DNA of 64,000 nucleotides from an uncultured Alphaproteobacteria bacterium (GCA_902615845.1 CACMQS010000002.1:86221-150220); one strand, 5' to 3'; shown: positions 17,195-24,947, counted from the stretch's first letter. The notes: generated by a model from the letters alone, not told the origin. Translations and numbers: made by a program.

Positions 17195-18486
17195 TATAGA
17201 TTTGTATCTTTTTGCATTGCTGGTGAAGGAATTCCTTTTTCTCCTCCACCAATATTAGGAGTTATATTTTTAGCATAAACATCACTAATACTGAGCGGAA
17301 GCTTACTTGGCTTCTCTATCCAACCAACAAAAGGTGTAATGATAAAGAAAAAACCAAAGTAGTAAAGTAAACCTACTCTTGCAATTAAAAGATATAAACC
17401 TTCAGCAGGAAGCATACCAACGTAGCCTAATGCAAAGAAGTTAACAAAAAAGCCCATCATAAACCACTTATATATTGGTCTATAATTACAGCTTCTCACT
17501 TTTGATCTATCAAGCCAAGGTAGAACAAAGAGAATTACTATCGCACCAAACATTAGAAGAACTCCTCCTAATTTATCAGGTACTGCTCTTAAAATTGCAT
17601 AAAAAGGTGCAAGATACCAGTTTGGAACAATGTGAGCTGGAGTAACGAGTGGATCAGCTGGAATATAATTATCAACTTCAGCCATAAGATTTGGTCCAAA
17701 GAATATTACTGCAGAAATAGCAACACCAAAAGCACACATAGCTACTGTATCTTTAATTAACATATATGGAAAAAAGTTTACTGAGTCATTGTTAGTTTTA
17801 ATATCAATCCCATCAGGGTTATTTGAACCATGAACATGGACTGCAGCAACATGTAATCCCACAACACCAAAAATAACAAATGGTAAAACATAATGAAGAG
17901 CAAAGAAACGGTTCAAAGTAGCATTTCCAACATTGTAATCACCAAGAAGCCATGTCTTTAATCCCTCACCAATAAATGGAATTGCACTAAATAAATTTGT
18001 TATAACTGTAGCTCCCCAATAAGACATTTGTCCCCACGGTAATGTGTAACCAAGAAAAGAAGTTGCCATCATTAATAAAAATATAAATACACCTAAAATC
18101 CAATTAAGCTCTCTTGGATATTTGTAAGAACCAAAATACATTGCTCTTACTATATGAATATAAACTATGATGAAGAAAAAAGCTGCACCATTGGAATGGA
18201 TGTATCGCATTAACCAACCGTAATTGACATCTCGCATTATTCTTTCAACACTATCAAATGCCATATCAGTATGTGGTGTGTAATTCATCGCAAGAAAAAT
18301 TCCGCTTACTATCATTGTAACAAGTGTAATTGTTGCTAATGCACCAAAACTCCAAAAATAATTACAATTTTTAGGCATTGGATAATCACCGTATTCTTTT
18401 TTGAAATAAGAAATAATTGGTAAACGAAATTCTATCCAATTAAGGACAGGGTTTTTAAACTGATGTACTTTTCGATTCTTATCCAT
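17194..18486 (-). CDS. petB: Cytochrome b of the bc1 complex
   Basis: Central quinol-oxidising membrane subunit carrying two b hemes (430 aa). The N-terminal helices contain GWLMRYIHSNGAAFFFIIVYIHIVRAMYF and RFFALHYVLPFVIFGVVGLHVAAVHVHGSNNP, which supply paired His heme ligands. The Qo-site loop contains WYLAPFYAILRAVPDKLGG (PEWY region written as PNWY here) and the C-terminal helices complete the fold. It lies one base downstream of petA. PNWY in place of the canonical PEWY of the Qo site is seen directly at about codons 290-293. Confidence 0.96.
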   Translation of the reverse strand: MDKNRKVHQFKNPVLNWIEFRLPIISYFKKEYGDYPMPKNCNYFWSFGALATITLVTMIVSGIFLAMNYTPHTDMAFDSVERIMRDVNYGWLMRYIHSNGAAFFFIIVYIHIVRAMYFGSYKYPRELNWILGVFIFLLMMATSFLGYTLPWGQMSYWGATVITNLFSAIPFIGEGLKTWLLGDYNVGNATLNRFFALHYVLPFVIFGVVGLHVAAVHVHGSNNPDGIDIKTNNDSVNFFPYMLIKDTVAMCAFGVAISAVIFFGPNLMAEVDNYIPADPLVTPAHIVPNWYLAPFYAILRAVPDKLGGVLLMFGAIVILFVLPWLDRSKVRSCNYRPIYKWFMMGFFVNFFALGYVGMLPAEGLYLLIARVGLLYYFGFFFIITPFVGWIEKPSKLPLSISDVYAKNITPNIGGGEKGIPSPAMQKDTNL

Positions 18487-18487
18487 G

Positions 18488-19015
18488 TTATCCTATCTTT
18501 ATAGTATTATCATTTAAAAAGGTATAGGGCGGAACGTCCAAGTTTTTGGGAGCTGGCCCTTTTCTTATTCTACCTGACGTATCATAATGTGAACCATGGC
18601 ATGGGCAATACCAACCATCGTACTCACCTTTCATATCAGAAACTTTCTGACCAAGCGGAACACAACCTAAGTGTGTACATACTCCCACTAAAACTAACCA
18701 TTCTTCTTTTTGTACTCTATCTGCATCATCTTGTGGATCTCTTAAATCAGAAGCTTGAACCATTTTAGCTGCATCAATCTCATCTTTTGTTCTTTTTTTA
18801 ATGAAGACTGGTTTTCCACGCCATTTTATTGTTATACTTTGACCTTCTTCAATAGCACTAATATCTACTTCAGTTGATCCTGCAGCTAATGTGTCCTCTG
18901 CTGGACTCATACTTTTTAGAAAAGGCCATATAAAAGCAGCTGTTCCAACAGCACCAAGCGTTACGGTGCTAAGTTGTAGGAAATCTCTTCTCTTATTTTT
19001 GGGTTTTTTAGCCAT
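18488..19015 (-). CDS. petA: Rieske iron-sulfur subunit of the bc1 complex
   Basis: Rieske 2Fe-2S protein (175 aa) that moves electrons from quinol to cytochrome c1. The N-terminal [21 protein letters not shown] is a Tat-type signal anchor (twin Arg at 9-10). Cluster ligands are C113-T-H115 and C137-P-C139-H140, with the C118-C139 pair expected to form the disulfide; these lie in [10 protein letters not shown] and CPCHGSHYD. It heads the petABC operon, transcribed away from trmL across a 95-base gap that must carry promoters for both directions. Confidence 0.97.
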   Translation of the reverse strand: MAKKPKNKRRDFLQLSTVTLGAVGTAAFIWPFLKSMSPAEDTLAAGSTEVDISAIEEGQSITIKWRGKPVFIKKRTKDEIDAAKMVQASDLRDPQDDADRVQKEEWLVLVGVCTHLGCVPLGQKVSDMKGEYDGWYCPCHGSHYDTSGRIRKGPAPKNLDVPPYTFLNDNTIKIG

Positions 19016-19110
19016 TTATTGTGAATTTCTTATATCTTAATTACTCAAAAAAATACTTTTTAAATATGTGCCAGCGTGACGCAAGTAAAAAAATAATATA
19101 GTAAAAAAAC

Positions 19111-19557
19111 ATGAGAATTGCTCTATTTGAACCCGACATACCACAGAATGCAGGAAACATATTTAGACTAGGTGCCTGTCTTGGAATACCAGTAGACATA
19201 ATAGAGCCAGCTGGCTTTGTGATTGATGATAAGAGATTAAAAAGAGCATCAATGGATTACTATGATTATCTAAAATTAAAAAAACATTTAAGTTGGGAAA
19301 AATTTTATGAGTGGTCAAAAGATAATTCATATCGACTCGTTCTTCTAACAACAAAAAGTAAAAAAAGTTATTTCGATTATAAATTTCAATCAAATGATAT
19401 TATTTTATTTGGCAGAGAAAGTGCAGGAGCACCTGATTTTGTTCATAGCTCTGTCGATGAAAGATTAATAATACCAATGATAAAGGGGCCTAGATCGATT
19501 AATCTTAGTAGTTCAGTTGCTATTGTAGCTGGTGAAATGTTACGTCAATTAGCTTAA
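19111..19557 (+). CDS. trmL: tRNA (cytidine(34)-2'-O)-methyltransferase
   Basis: SPOUT-class methyltransferase that 2'-O-methylates the wobble base of tRNA-Leu isoacceptors. The 148 residues match TrmL (YibK). The N-terminus ALFEPDIPQNAGNIFRLGACLGIPVDIIEPAGF and the knotted C-terminus LFGRESAGAP, RLIIPMIKGPRSINLSSSVAIVAGEMLRQ are diagnostic. It is divergent from petA and convergently overlaps the pirin gene by four bases. Another SpoU-type methyltransferase is unlikely at this length. Confidence 0.93.
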   Translation: MRIALFEPDIPQNAGNIFRLGACLGIPVDIIEPAGFVIDDKRLKRASMDYYDYLKLKKHLSWEKFYEWSKDNSYRLVLLTTKSKKSYFDYKFQSNDIILFGRESAGAPDFVHSSVDERLIIPMIKGPRSINLSSSVAIVAGEMLRQLA

Positions 19558-20411
19558 GCTAAGCTTCCCATCTTTCCTTCTTGATAGTCCATCATTGCTT
19601 GCTTGATTTCTCCCTCAGTATTTGCCACAAAAGGACCATAACGTGCTATAGGTTCTTTAAGTGGCTTACCTGCTAAAACTAGGTAGGATCCTTTTTCTGA
19701 TATTGATGTAAGTTGAATCTCATCACTTGATTGATCAAAATAAATCATATCACCTTTATTAGCAATTTTATCTTGCTCATTGAACTGCAACTGACCATCA
19801 ATAATATAGATCATAAGATTTTGTTCTTTATCAACATTAAACTTTGTCATATCTGGTTTTGAAAATTGAATATCAAATATTGATACAGGTGAATATGTTT
19901 GAACTTTGGATTTGGTTTCATTTATTTCACCCACAAGAACTTTAATTTCTATATTTGCATTTTCAGATACTGTTGGAATAGTATTTCTTTTAATATGTTG
20001 GTACCAAGGTTTAACTTTTTTATTTTTTTGTGGAAGGTTAACCCAGATTTGTAAACCTTGCATGATACCGCCACTCTTCTTGAATTTTTCTGTTACTAAT
20101 TCAGAGTGAATTAAACCTGAACCAGTTGTCATCCATTGTACATCACCAGTTTCAATTTCCGCTTGTCCGCCAAATGAGTCTCTGTGTTCTACCTCACCAC
20201 CAAGCATGTAAGTAATTGCCTCAAATCCACAATGAGGATGCGCAGGTACGCCAGTTGCTCCTCCTGGCTCATAATTAATTGGGCCGAAATGATCAAAAAG
20301 AAGAAATGGATCATTTTCTCTCATTCCTGGGACAGGGAAAGCTCTGGTTACAGGTATCCCGTCTCCCTCAAAAGTCTTCATACATTGTTTAATTTCTAAT
20401 GCTTTTCTCAT
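19554..20411 (-). CDS. Pirin family protein
   Basis: Bicupin of the pirin family (285 aa). The N-terminal cupin carries the metal site pattern VPAHPHCGFEAITYMLGGEVEHRDSFGGQ (His-His-His-Glu set) and QWMTTGSGLIHSEL; the C-terminal cupin contains GDMIYFDQSS. Some pirins are quercetin 2,3-dioxygenases, others act in transcription or redox sensing; the substrate here is unknown. It is transcribed away from the small cysteine-rich peptide gene at 20452. It is not obviously part of the zinc locus, though it borders it. Confidence 0.92.
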   Translation of the reverse strand: MRKALEIKQCMKTFEGDGIPVTRAFPVPGMRENDPFLLFDHFGPINYEPGGATGVPAHPHCGFEAITYMLGGEVEHRDSFGGQAEIETGDVQWMTTGSGLIHSELVTEKFKKSGGIMQGLQIWVNLPQKNKKVKPWYQHIKRNTIPTVSENANIEIKVLVGEINETKSKVQTYSPVSIFDIQFSKPDMTKFNVDKEQNLMIYIIDGQLQFNEQDKIANKGDMIYFDQSSDEIQLTSISEKGSYLVLAGKPLKEPIARYGPFVANTEGEIKQAMMDYQEGKMGSLA

Positions 20412-20451
20412 TTGTATTTTAAATTATTATAAAAAATATATAGGTATGATT

Positions 20452-20535
20452 ATGAAAAATCAAAATCCAAACCCACCAAAGTGTGGTTGCAGCTGCAGCT
20501 GTTGTTGCACTTGTGAAGGTGGAGATTGCTGTTAA
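20452..20535 (+). CDS. 27-residue cysteine-rich, metallothionein-like peptide
   Basis: Short open frame encoding MKNQNPNPPK followed by CGCSCSCCCTCEGGDCC and a stop. Nine of 27 residues are Cys, in C-x-C, C-C-C and C-C arrangements suited to clustering thiophilic metals. I prefer the ATG at 20452 because AGG at 20442-20444 lies 7 bases before it; an ATG at 20446 is too close to that site. It lies 41 bases from the divergent pirin start and is convergent with the DUF1636 gene that ends the zinc operon. A metal-binding role (zinc or copper) is inference from composition and neighbours. No family is recognised. No Zur-like palindrome is seen upstream. Confidence 0.6.
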   Translation: MKNQNPNPPKCGCSCSCCCTCEGGDCC

Positions 20536-20602
20536 TAATACATTCTAAATTAAACAAAATTCAGAAATAAATAATTATAATTTAATTTTTTTTAAAATTT
20601 TA

Positions 20603-21010
20603 CTATTTTAAATTAATAATAATATCTGACTTACTATTTATTGGAGGAAATCTACCAACGATATTAGATCTATATATTTCAGGTCTATGTCTACGTCTCA
20701 AAAAACCATCATCAGATTTGCTATAGGATAATAGCAGTTCCTCTATTGAATCAATATAAGCAGAATTTTCAGGATCTATATCTCCAAACACATAGGTAAA
20801 ACAATTTTCTGCGGTAAAGGATACAATACATGAACGTTTACAATTACTCATGCAATTTACACCTCTTAAAGTTACATTTTTTGTATTTTTAAATTTATCA
20901 ATTAATTTTTGTGCAAGTTTTTCTCCTGCAAGTTTATTATTATTTTGAGCTTTATTAAGGGTACATGTGAGACAAACAGATAATATTATTTCTTTTTGTT
21001 TTTTTGACAT
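20603..21010 (-). CDS. DUF1636 family putative metal-binding protein
   Basis: Protein of 135 residues with the DUF1636 pattern: an N-terminal VCLTCTLNKA cysteine pair, then VTLRGVNCMSNCKRSCIVSFTAENCFTYVFGDIDPEN and a C-terminal GRFPPI. The seven Cys in CLTC, CMSNCKRSC and ENC make thioredoxin-like 2Fe-2S or zinc binding plausible; the biochemical function is unknown. DUF1636 genes commonly sit beside CobW-type GTPases, as here. It is the last of five minus-strand genes beginning with znuA and lies 21 bases after the 84-aa gene. Confidence 0.82.
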   Translation of the reverse strand: MSKKQKEIILSVCLTCTLNKAQNNNKLAGEKLAQKLIDKFKNTKNVTLRGVNCMSNCKRSCIVSFTAENCFTYVFGDIDPENSAYIDSIEELLLSYSKSDDGFLRRRHRPEIYRSNIVGRFPPINSKSDIIINLK

Positions 21011-21031
21011 TTTTATTCTAAATTTAATAAT

Positions 21032-21286
21032 CTAATGGGTGTGGTTTGTTAGATTATTAATATCTGACTCCTCTATTTCTTCTATTGATTTTGCAACTCG
21101 CCAATTTTTCATTGATCCGTCTTCATTTCTTGCAGTAATTACAGTTTCGATTGGTGGACAATCAGGCTCATGACAACTGAGCTCAGCAATACTTATTATA
21201 GTATTTTCTGGTAATTTATATTTCTTGGAAATTAAATGTTTAAGATTTCTTATTTTTTCAACATTTTGAGTTTTACGATTAAACAT
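21032..21286 (-). CDS. Small conserved protein of the CobW/zinc operon (function unknown)
   Basis: 84-residue protein with an amphipathic N-terminal helix, the core LPENTIISIAELSCHEPDCPPIETVI and the segment MKNWRVAKSIEEIEE, ending in a His-containing tail (NHTH). The SCHEPDCPP motif with two Cys and a His suggests a metal site. Proteins with this CHExxCPP-type core occur in alphaproteobacterial CobW gene clusters to my knowledge, sometimes mislabelled as nitrate reductase. No function is established. It lies between the WD40 gene (10-base gap) and the DUF1636 gene (21-base gap), so it is co-transcribed. Confidence 0.75.
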   Translation of the reverse strand: MFNRKTQNVEKIRNLKHLISKKYKLPENTIISIAELSCHEPDCPPIETVITARNEDGSMKNWRVAKSIEEIEESDINNLTNHTH

Positions 21287-21296
21287 ATTTTCTCCT

Positions 21297-22334
21297 TTAA
21301 TTGTCTGCCCATAAAGATGATAAAAGAATAGAACCTTTCATATCCCCAATTAATATTTGTGAATTATCACTAGATATCGCTATTGTTGAAACTTCCGAAC
21401 CTGTTGAACTTCTAATCATAATTGGTTTTTTACTTTCATCAATTTCTGCTAATAAAACTGACCCATCTGTAAAACCGGTGAAAACAGCTTTTTCTCCATT
21501 TAGTGCTTTAACAAATGTTGCAAGTTCTTTACCACCGTTTGCAACAACAATTGGCTTTCTCCCCATTGGTCCTTCTTTACCATCAAATGGCCAGCAAACT
21601 GCATCACTGGATCCAGATGTTACCAAATACGGTGTATCACCAACCCAAGTAAAACTTTTAATTTTTGATGGATAACCTCTCATTGCTAAATCAGCTTTGT
21701 CGTTTATGCGCCAACCATGAATTTGATTTTCTTGCATTGCAGTTACAATATATTTTGTATCTGGGCTAAACGTTACAGTTCCATGCGATCCTTTCCATGT
21801 AAAATTTGATGCTGTCCATTTATTATTATTAAGTTTCCACACTGTTACTCCACCGTATCTTGAGACCGCAAGACGCTTACCTTTATTATCAAATGCTAAT
21901 CCAGCAACAGTACTTTGATGCTCTAAAGTTTGTGGTTTATCTTTGTTTTTTGTCCAAATATAAACAGTCTTTCCTGATGAACAAACTTTAGTATCTTTGT
22001 GGGAAGCTACACAGTCAACCCACTTTGAACCAAAATTAAAAATTTCATCAATATTTCCATCAGATGATATTTTTAGAAAACGTCCATCTTCTCCTCCCGT
22101 TAACACATGATCTTCATAATTTGTCATACTCAACACTACACCCTTATGTGCTTTAACAGTTTTAGGATCAGATCCAGATTGAAAAAATCTTACAGTACCG
22201 TCTCCAAATCCTACCGCTATTTGATCACGAATTGTAACTGCTTCTGTAGCTGGGGCTCCAATATTAAAAATTGAACCTCTTCTTTCAAGTTCAGTTTTAT
22301 TTGATTCTTGAAGTGTTTCTAAATCAGCGTTCAT
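21297..22334 (-). CDS. WD40 repeat protein of the zinc operon
   Basis: 345-residue protein predicted to form a seven-bladed beta-propeller. Repeats are degenerate but visible: KAHKGVVLSMTNYEDHVLTGGEDGRFLKIS, HQSTVAGLAFDNKGKRLAVSRYGGVTVWKL, SHGTVTFSPDTKYIVTAMQENQIHGWRI and EVSTIAISSDNSQILIGDMKGSILL. No signal peptide, so it is cytoplasmic. It overlaps the CobW gene start-to-stop by four bases (ATGA), implying translational coupling and a likely shared task. WD40 proteins beside CobW GTPases recur in alphaproteobacteria; a scaffold role for zinc delivery is inference. Confidence 0.85.
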   Translation of the reverse strand: MNADLETLQESNKTELERRGSIFNIGAPATEAVTIRDQIAVGFGDGTVRFFQSGSDPKTVKAHKGVVLSMTNYEDHVLTGGEDGRFLKISSDGNIDEIFNFGSKWVDCVASHKDTKVCSSGKTVYIWTKNKDKPQTLEHQSTVAGLAFDNKGKRLAVSRYGGVTVWKLNNNKWTASNFTWKGSHGTVTFSPDTKYIVTAMQENQIHGWRINDKADLAMRGYPSKIKSFTWVGDTPYLVTSGSSDAVCWPFDGKEGPMGRKPIVVANGGKELATFVKALNGEKAVFTGFTDGSVLLAEIDESKKPIMIRSSTGSEVSTIAISSDNSQILIGDMKGSILLSSLWADN

Positions 22335-23302
22335 GCTGATTTACAATTATCAAAGCCTTCCTTAAGATTCATATTATCAAGATCACGACCAATAAATACT
22401 ACTCGAGAACTTCTATCTTTTCCTTTAGGCCAAGGTCCCATTGGTGAAGCATCCATGAGCATGTGTACTCCTTGAAATACATATCGCTCTTCTTCACCTT
22501 TAAAGTTCAAAATTCCTTTTGATCGAAGTATGTCCTGACCCTTAGTCCTGAGTAAATTTCCAAACCAATCTTGGAACTTATCCATATCTAATGGTGTATC
22601 AGATACAAAGGATAGACTAGTAACATCATCATCATGTTCATGATCATGATCTGATTCAAGAAAGTCAGGTTCAATATCTAATACTCTATCTAGACTAAAT
22701 GCATTTAAGCCTACGATTTCATCAAGAGGTGCATCACAACGTGTTGTTTTAATAATCTTAGCAAAAGGATTAATTTTTCTAATACGATCATTAACTTTTA
22801 CAATGTCATTATCTCCAACAAGTTCAACTTTATTTAACAAAATTACATCAGCAAAAGCAATTTGTTCTTCTGCTTCATGATGATCGACTAATTGAGAACT
22901 TAGATGAACAGCATCGGCAACTGTAACAATTGCATCTAATTTTGTACGATCAGCAACATCTTGATCAACAAAGAAGGTTTGTGCTACTGGTGCTGGATCT
23001 GCTAAACCAGTTGTCTCAACAATAATTGCATCAAGCTTATCAGCACGTTTCATTAAGCCACTTAGAATTCTAATTAAATCACCTCTAACAGTGCAACAAA
23101 TGCACCCGTTGTTCATTTCAAATACTTCTTCATCAGCATCAACAACAAGATCATTGTCGATACCTTGTTCACCAAATTCATTAACTATGACAGCATATTT
23201 CCTTCCATGCTGTTCAGTTAATATTCGATTTAAAAGAGTTGTTTTTCCAGCTCCAAGAAACCCTGTTAAAACAGTAACTGGAACCTGAGAAGTATTTTCC
23301 AT
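22331..23302 (-). CDS. CobW/COG0523 GTPase, putative zinc metallochaperone
   Basis: G3E-family GTPase of 323 residues. The P-loop GFLGAGKTT is at 14-22, the metal-binding CxCC motif (C67-I-C69-C70) follows in NNGCICCTVRGDL, then ETTGLADPAP and the G4 motif NKVE. A His/Asp-rich loop (DHDHEHDDD, about 218-226) and the CobW C-terminal domain (GILNFKGEEERYVFQGVHML) complete it. Zinc-linked members (ZNG1/YeiR/ZigA type) deliver zinc to target enzymes under scarcity. Its position between znuA and a WD40 gene, in a Zur-type operon and with no cobalamin genes nearby, supports zinc over cobalt. Confidence 0.9.
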   Translation of the reverse strand: MENTSQVPVTVLTGFLGAGKTTLLNRILTEQHGRKYAVIVNEFGEQGIDNDLVVDADEEVFEMNNGCICCTVRGDLIRILSGLMKRADKLDAIIVETTGLADPAPVAQTFFVDQDVADRTKLDAIVTVADAVHLSSQLVDHHEAEEQIAFADVILLNKVELVGDNDIVKVNDRIRKINPFAKIIKTTRCDAPLDEIVGLNAFSLDRVLDIEPDFLESDHDHEHDDDVTSLSFVSDTPLDMDKFQDWFGNLLRTKGQDILRSKGILNFKGEEERYVFQGVHMLMDASPMGPWPKGKDRSSRVVFIGRDLDNMNLKEGFDNCKSA

Positions 23303-23326
23303 ATCAATTTCCTTATAATTAGTTTT

Positions 23327-23359
23327 ATAAATTCCACCTTAATACAAGGTGGAATTTAT
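23327..23359 (-). terminator. Strong hairpin between znuA and cobW
   Basis: A perfect 14-base-pair stem with a 5-base loop (AATAC on the plus strand) lies 14 bases beyond the znuA stop and 24 bases before the cobW start. The arms carry AAATTCCACCTT and AAGGTGGAATTT. There is no long T run after it on the minus strand (ATAAAACT follows), so it may act as a partial terminator, attenuator or mRNA-stabilising hairpin that lowers expression of cobW and the genes after it relative to znuA, rather than as a full terminator. Confidence 0.6.
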
Positions 23360-23373
23360 TTAAATATTAAAAT

Positions 23374-24891
23374 TTAACAGCCTTTAAGCTCGTCCCCGAG
23401 ATTACTTATCAACGTAAAGTAAAGTGACTTACTAGCATCAATGTTAGCACCTAAAGGATCAAAAACTCCTGTTTTGATATTCATGTCCTCAGCTATTGTT
23501 GTAATAATCTTTGGATTAAATTGAGGTTCAGAGAAAATACATTTTATTCCCTTATCCTTAATAACATCCTGAATATCAGCTATTTGCTTTGCACCAGGTA
23601 AAACATCAGTATTCAATGTTAAAGCTCCTGCAGCTCTTACACCAAATCTTTCTTCAAAGTATTGGTAGGCGTCATGGAAGACAACAAATTTTGCATCAGA
23701 ATTAATATCTGTACCAACATCGCTAATAAGCTGATCTAAAGCTTTAATTGTTGCTTCAGCATTTGCTTCATATTTCTCTTTATTGGCAGGATCTAAATCA
23801 CCTAACTCATGAGCTATTTCATGAACCATTTCTTTGGCATTCATTGGATCTAACCAAATGTGAGCATCAAATTCACCGTGTGCATGGCCGTGATGATCAT
23901 GATGATCGTGACCATCCATTTCTGGTTCTTGAGCAATTGGTTCTATATCTGCACCAGAGGTATCTTTGAAGAAATGTTCATTTGCTTCAAACTCAAAAGG
24001 CATATGCTCTGTGAAGAAAGCATATTTTCCATTCTCAGCTATTTCAACTGTAAACACGGTCATATTTTGAGAATCATCAAAATTTAAAGAGTATGCAATC
24101 TCCTTAGCAACAAGAGTTCCACCATTTGTTTTTTTTGCGGAAGTTTTACTTTCTAAAAGTTCTTCAGCCGTTTCCTCAACTGCTTCAATATCATCAGCCG
24201 CTAGTAATACTAACTTCATAGCAGGGTCAGCATAATCGCCATCAACTTTAGCAGCAGACCACTTATATGTTCCCGCTTTTAGATCAAATAATCCTGCCCA
24301 TTCAAAAGCATGTGCACCGTGTGCGTGATCGTCATGGTCATCATGATCATCGTGGTCATCGTGATCATCGTGGTCATCATGATCGTCATGATCATCGTGG
24401 TCATCATGATCGTCATGATCATCGTGGTCATCGTGGTCGTCGTGATCATCATGGTCATCGTGATCGTCGTGGTCGTCATGGTCATCGTGATCGTCGTGGT
24501 CGTCATGGTCACCAAAAATTGATTCTTCTCTAAATTTTAATTTAGCAATTGAATCAAGTTCCATAAATTCAATTACTTCTGCATCCTTTGCAATTGAGTC
24601 TAGGGGTTCTTCCATTGATGTTTCAATACCCTCTCCAATCCAAAAAATGACATCTGCTTCCTCAAGCATTTTCGCATGAGAAGGTTTCATTGTAAAACTA
24701 TGTGGTGATATACTTCCATCAATTATAAGTCCAGGTTCTCCTACTCCCTCCATAACATTTGAAATCAATGAATGTAGTGGTTTAATTGTGGTAACAACTT
24801 TTAGCTCTGCTCTAGCAGATGCAGTTGCAACAAGAATTCCTGAAAACAAAATAATCTTAGAAATATGTAGAAAAAAGTTCGTTTGTTTCAT
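23374..24891 (-). CDS. znuA: Zinc ABC transporter substrate-binding protein ZnuA, chimeric, with (His-Asp-Asp)20
   Basis: Periplasmic zinc-capture protein for ZnuBC, at 505 residues far longer than the usual 300-330. A signal peptide (1-28, ATASARA) precedes the N-lobe with zinc ligand H40. Residues 129-188 are exactly 20 HDD units plus H189. Residues about 196-324 (from FEWAGLFDLKAGTY to PIAQEPE) are an extra domain absent from ordinary ZnuA. A second His patch follows (HDHHDHHGHAHG, 328-339), then canonical DAHIWLDP (H344), FHDAYQYF (H406) and the acidic ligand D478. C451 and C505 fit the family disulfide. It heads the minus-strand operon and shares a Zur operator with znuC. The added domain resembles no fold I can name with certainty. 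Confidence 0.93.
   Translation of the reverse strand: MKQTNFFLHISKIILFSGILVATASARAELKVVTTIKPLHSLISNVMEGVGEPGLIIDGSISPHSFTMKPSHAKMLEEADVIFWIGEGIETSMEEPLDSIAKDAEVIEFMELDSIAKLKFREESIFGDHDDHDDHDDHDDHDDHDDHDDHDDHDDHDDHDDHDDHDDHDDHDDHDDHDDHDDHDDHDDHAHGAHAFEWAGLFDLKAGTYKWSAAKVDGDYADPAMKLVLLAADDIEAVEETAEELLESKTSAKKTNGGTLVAKEIAYSLNFDDSQNMTVFTVEIAENGKYAFFTEHMPFEFEANEHFFKDTSGADIEPIAQEPEMDGHDHHDHHGHAHGEFDAHIWLDPMNAKEMVHEIAHELGDLDPANKEKYEANAEATIKALDQLISDVGTDINSDAKFVVFHDAYQYFEERFGVRAAGALTLNTDVLPGAKQIADIQDVIKDKGIKCIFSEPQFNPKIITTIAEDMNIKTGVFDPLGANIDASKSLYFTLISNLGDELKGC
24328..24507 (-). repeat. Twenty tandem 9-bp units encoding His-Asp-Asp in znuA
   Basis: 180 bases, 20 uninterrupted 9-bp units, each CAY-GAY-GAY on the minus strand. 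The unit differs only in synonymous third positions. Two exact 27-bp duplications are visible: 24364-24390 equals 24391-24417, and 24454-24480 equals 24481-24507. These point to recent slipped-strand expansion. Because the period is a multiple of three, copy changes keep the frame. It is a protein-level metal-buffering tract, not a CRISPR array. Confidence 0.97.
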
Positions 24892-24927
24892 AAAAGTATT
24901 CCTATTTGAATTAAGTCTGTTAAATAA

Positions 24928-24947
24928 TGTAATGTTATAATATTACA
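24928..24947. promoter_or_regulatory. Zur operator between znuA and znuC
   Basis: TGTAATGTTATAATATTACA is a near-perfect 20-bp palindrome with one mismatched symmetric pair. It matches the known Zur box of proteobacteria (core ATGTTATAaTATaACAT type). It lies 36 bases before the znuA ATG and 21 before the znuC ATG. It overlaps a TATAAT (24936-24941) that can serve as the -10 of znuC and, on the other strand, a similar hexamer for znuA. Zinc-loaded Zur bound here would block both promoters. Zur itself is encoded 1.6 kb away in the znuCB-zur run. Confidence 0.87.

Noticed and set aside
20412..20451. Zur box upstream of the cysteine-rich peptide
   Set aside because: The stretch is AT-rich but lacks the GTAAT/ATTAC arms of the operator at 24928.
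24328..24507. Possible CRISPR array
   Set aside because: The repeats are 9 bp, contiguous with no spacers, and encode an in-frame His-Asp-Asp tract.
24267..24533. Several open frames of 70-88 codons on both strands over the znuA repeat
   Set aside because: A 9-bp repeat without stops opens all frames; the products (runs of Val/Ile/Met or Arg/His/Gly) are artefacts of the HDD array.
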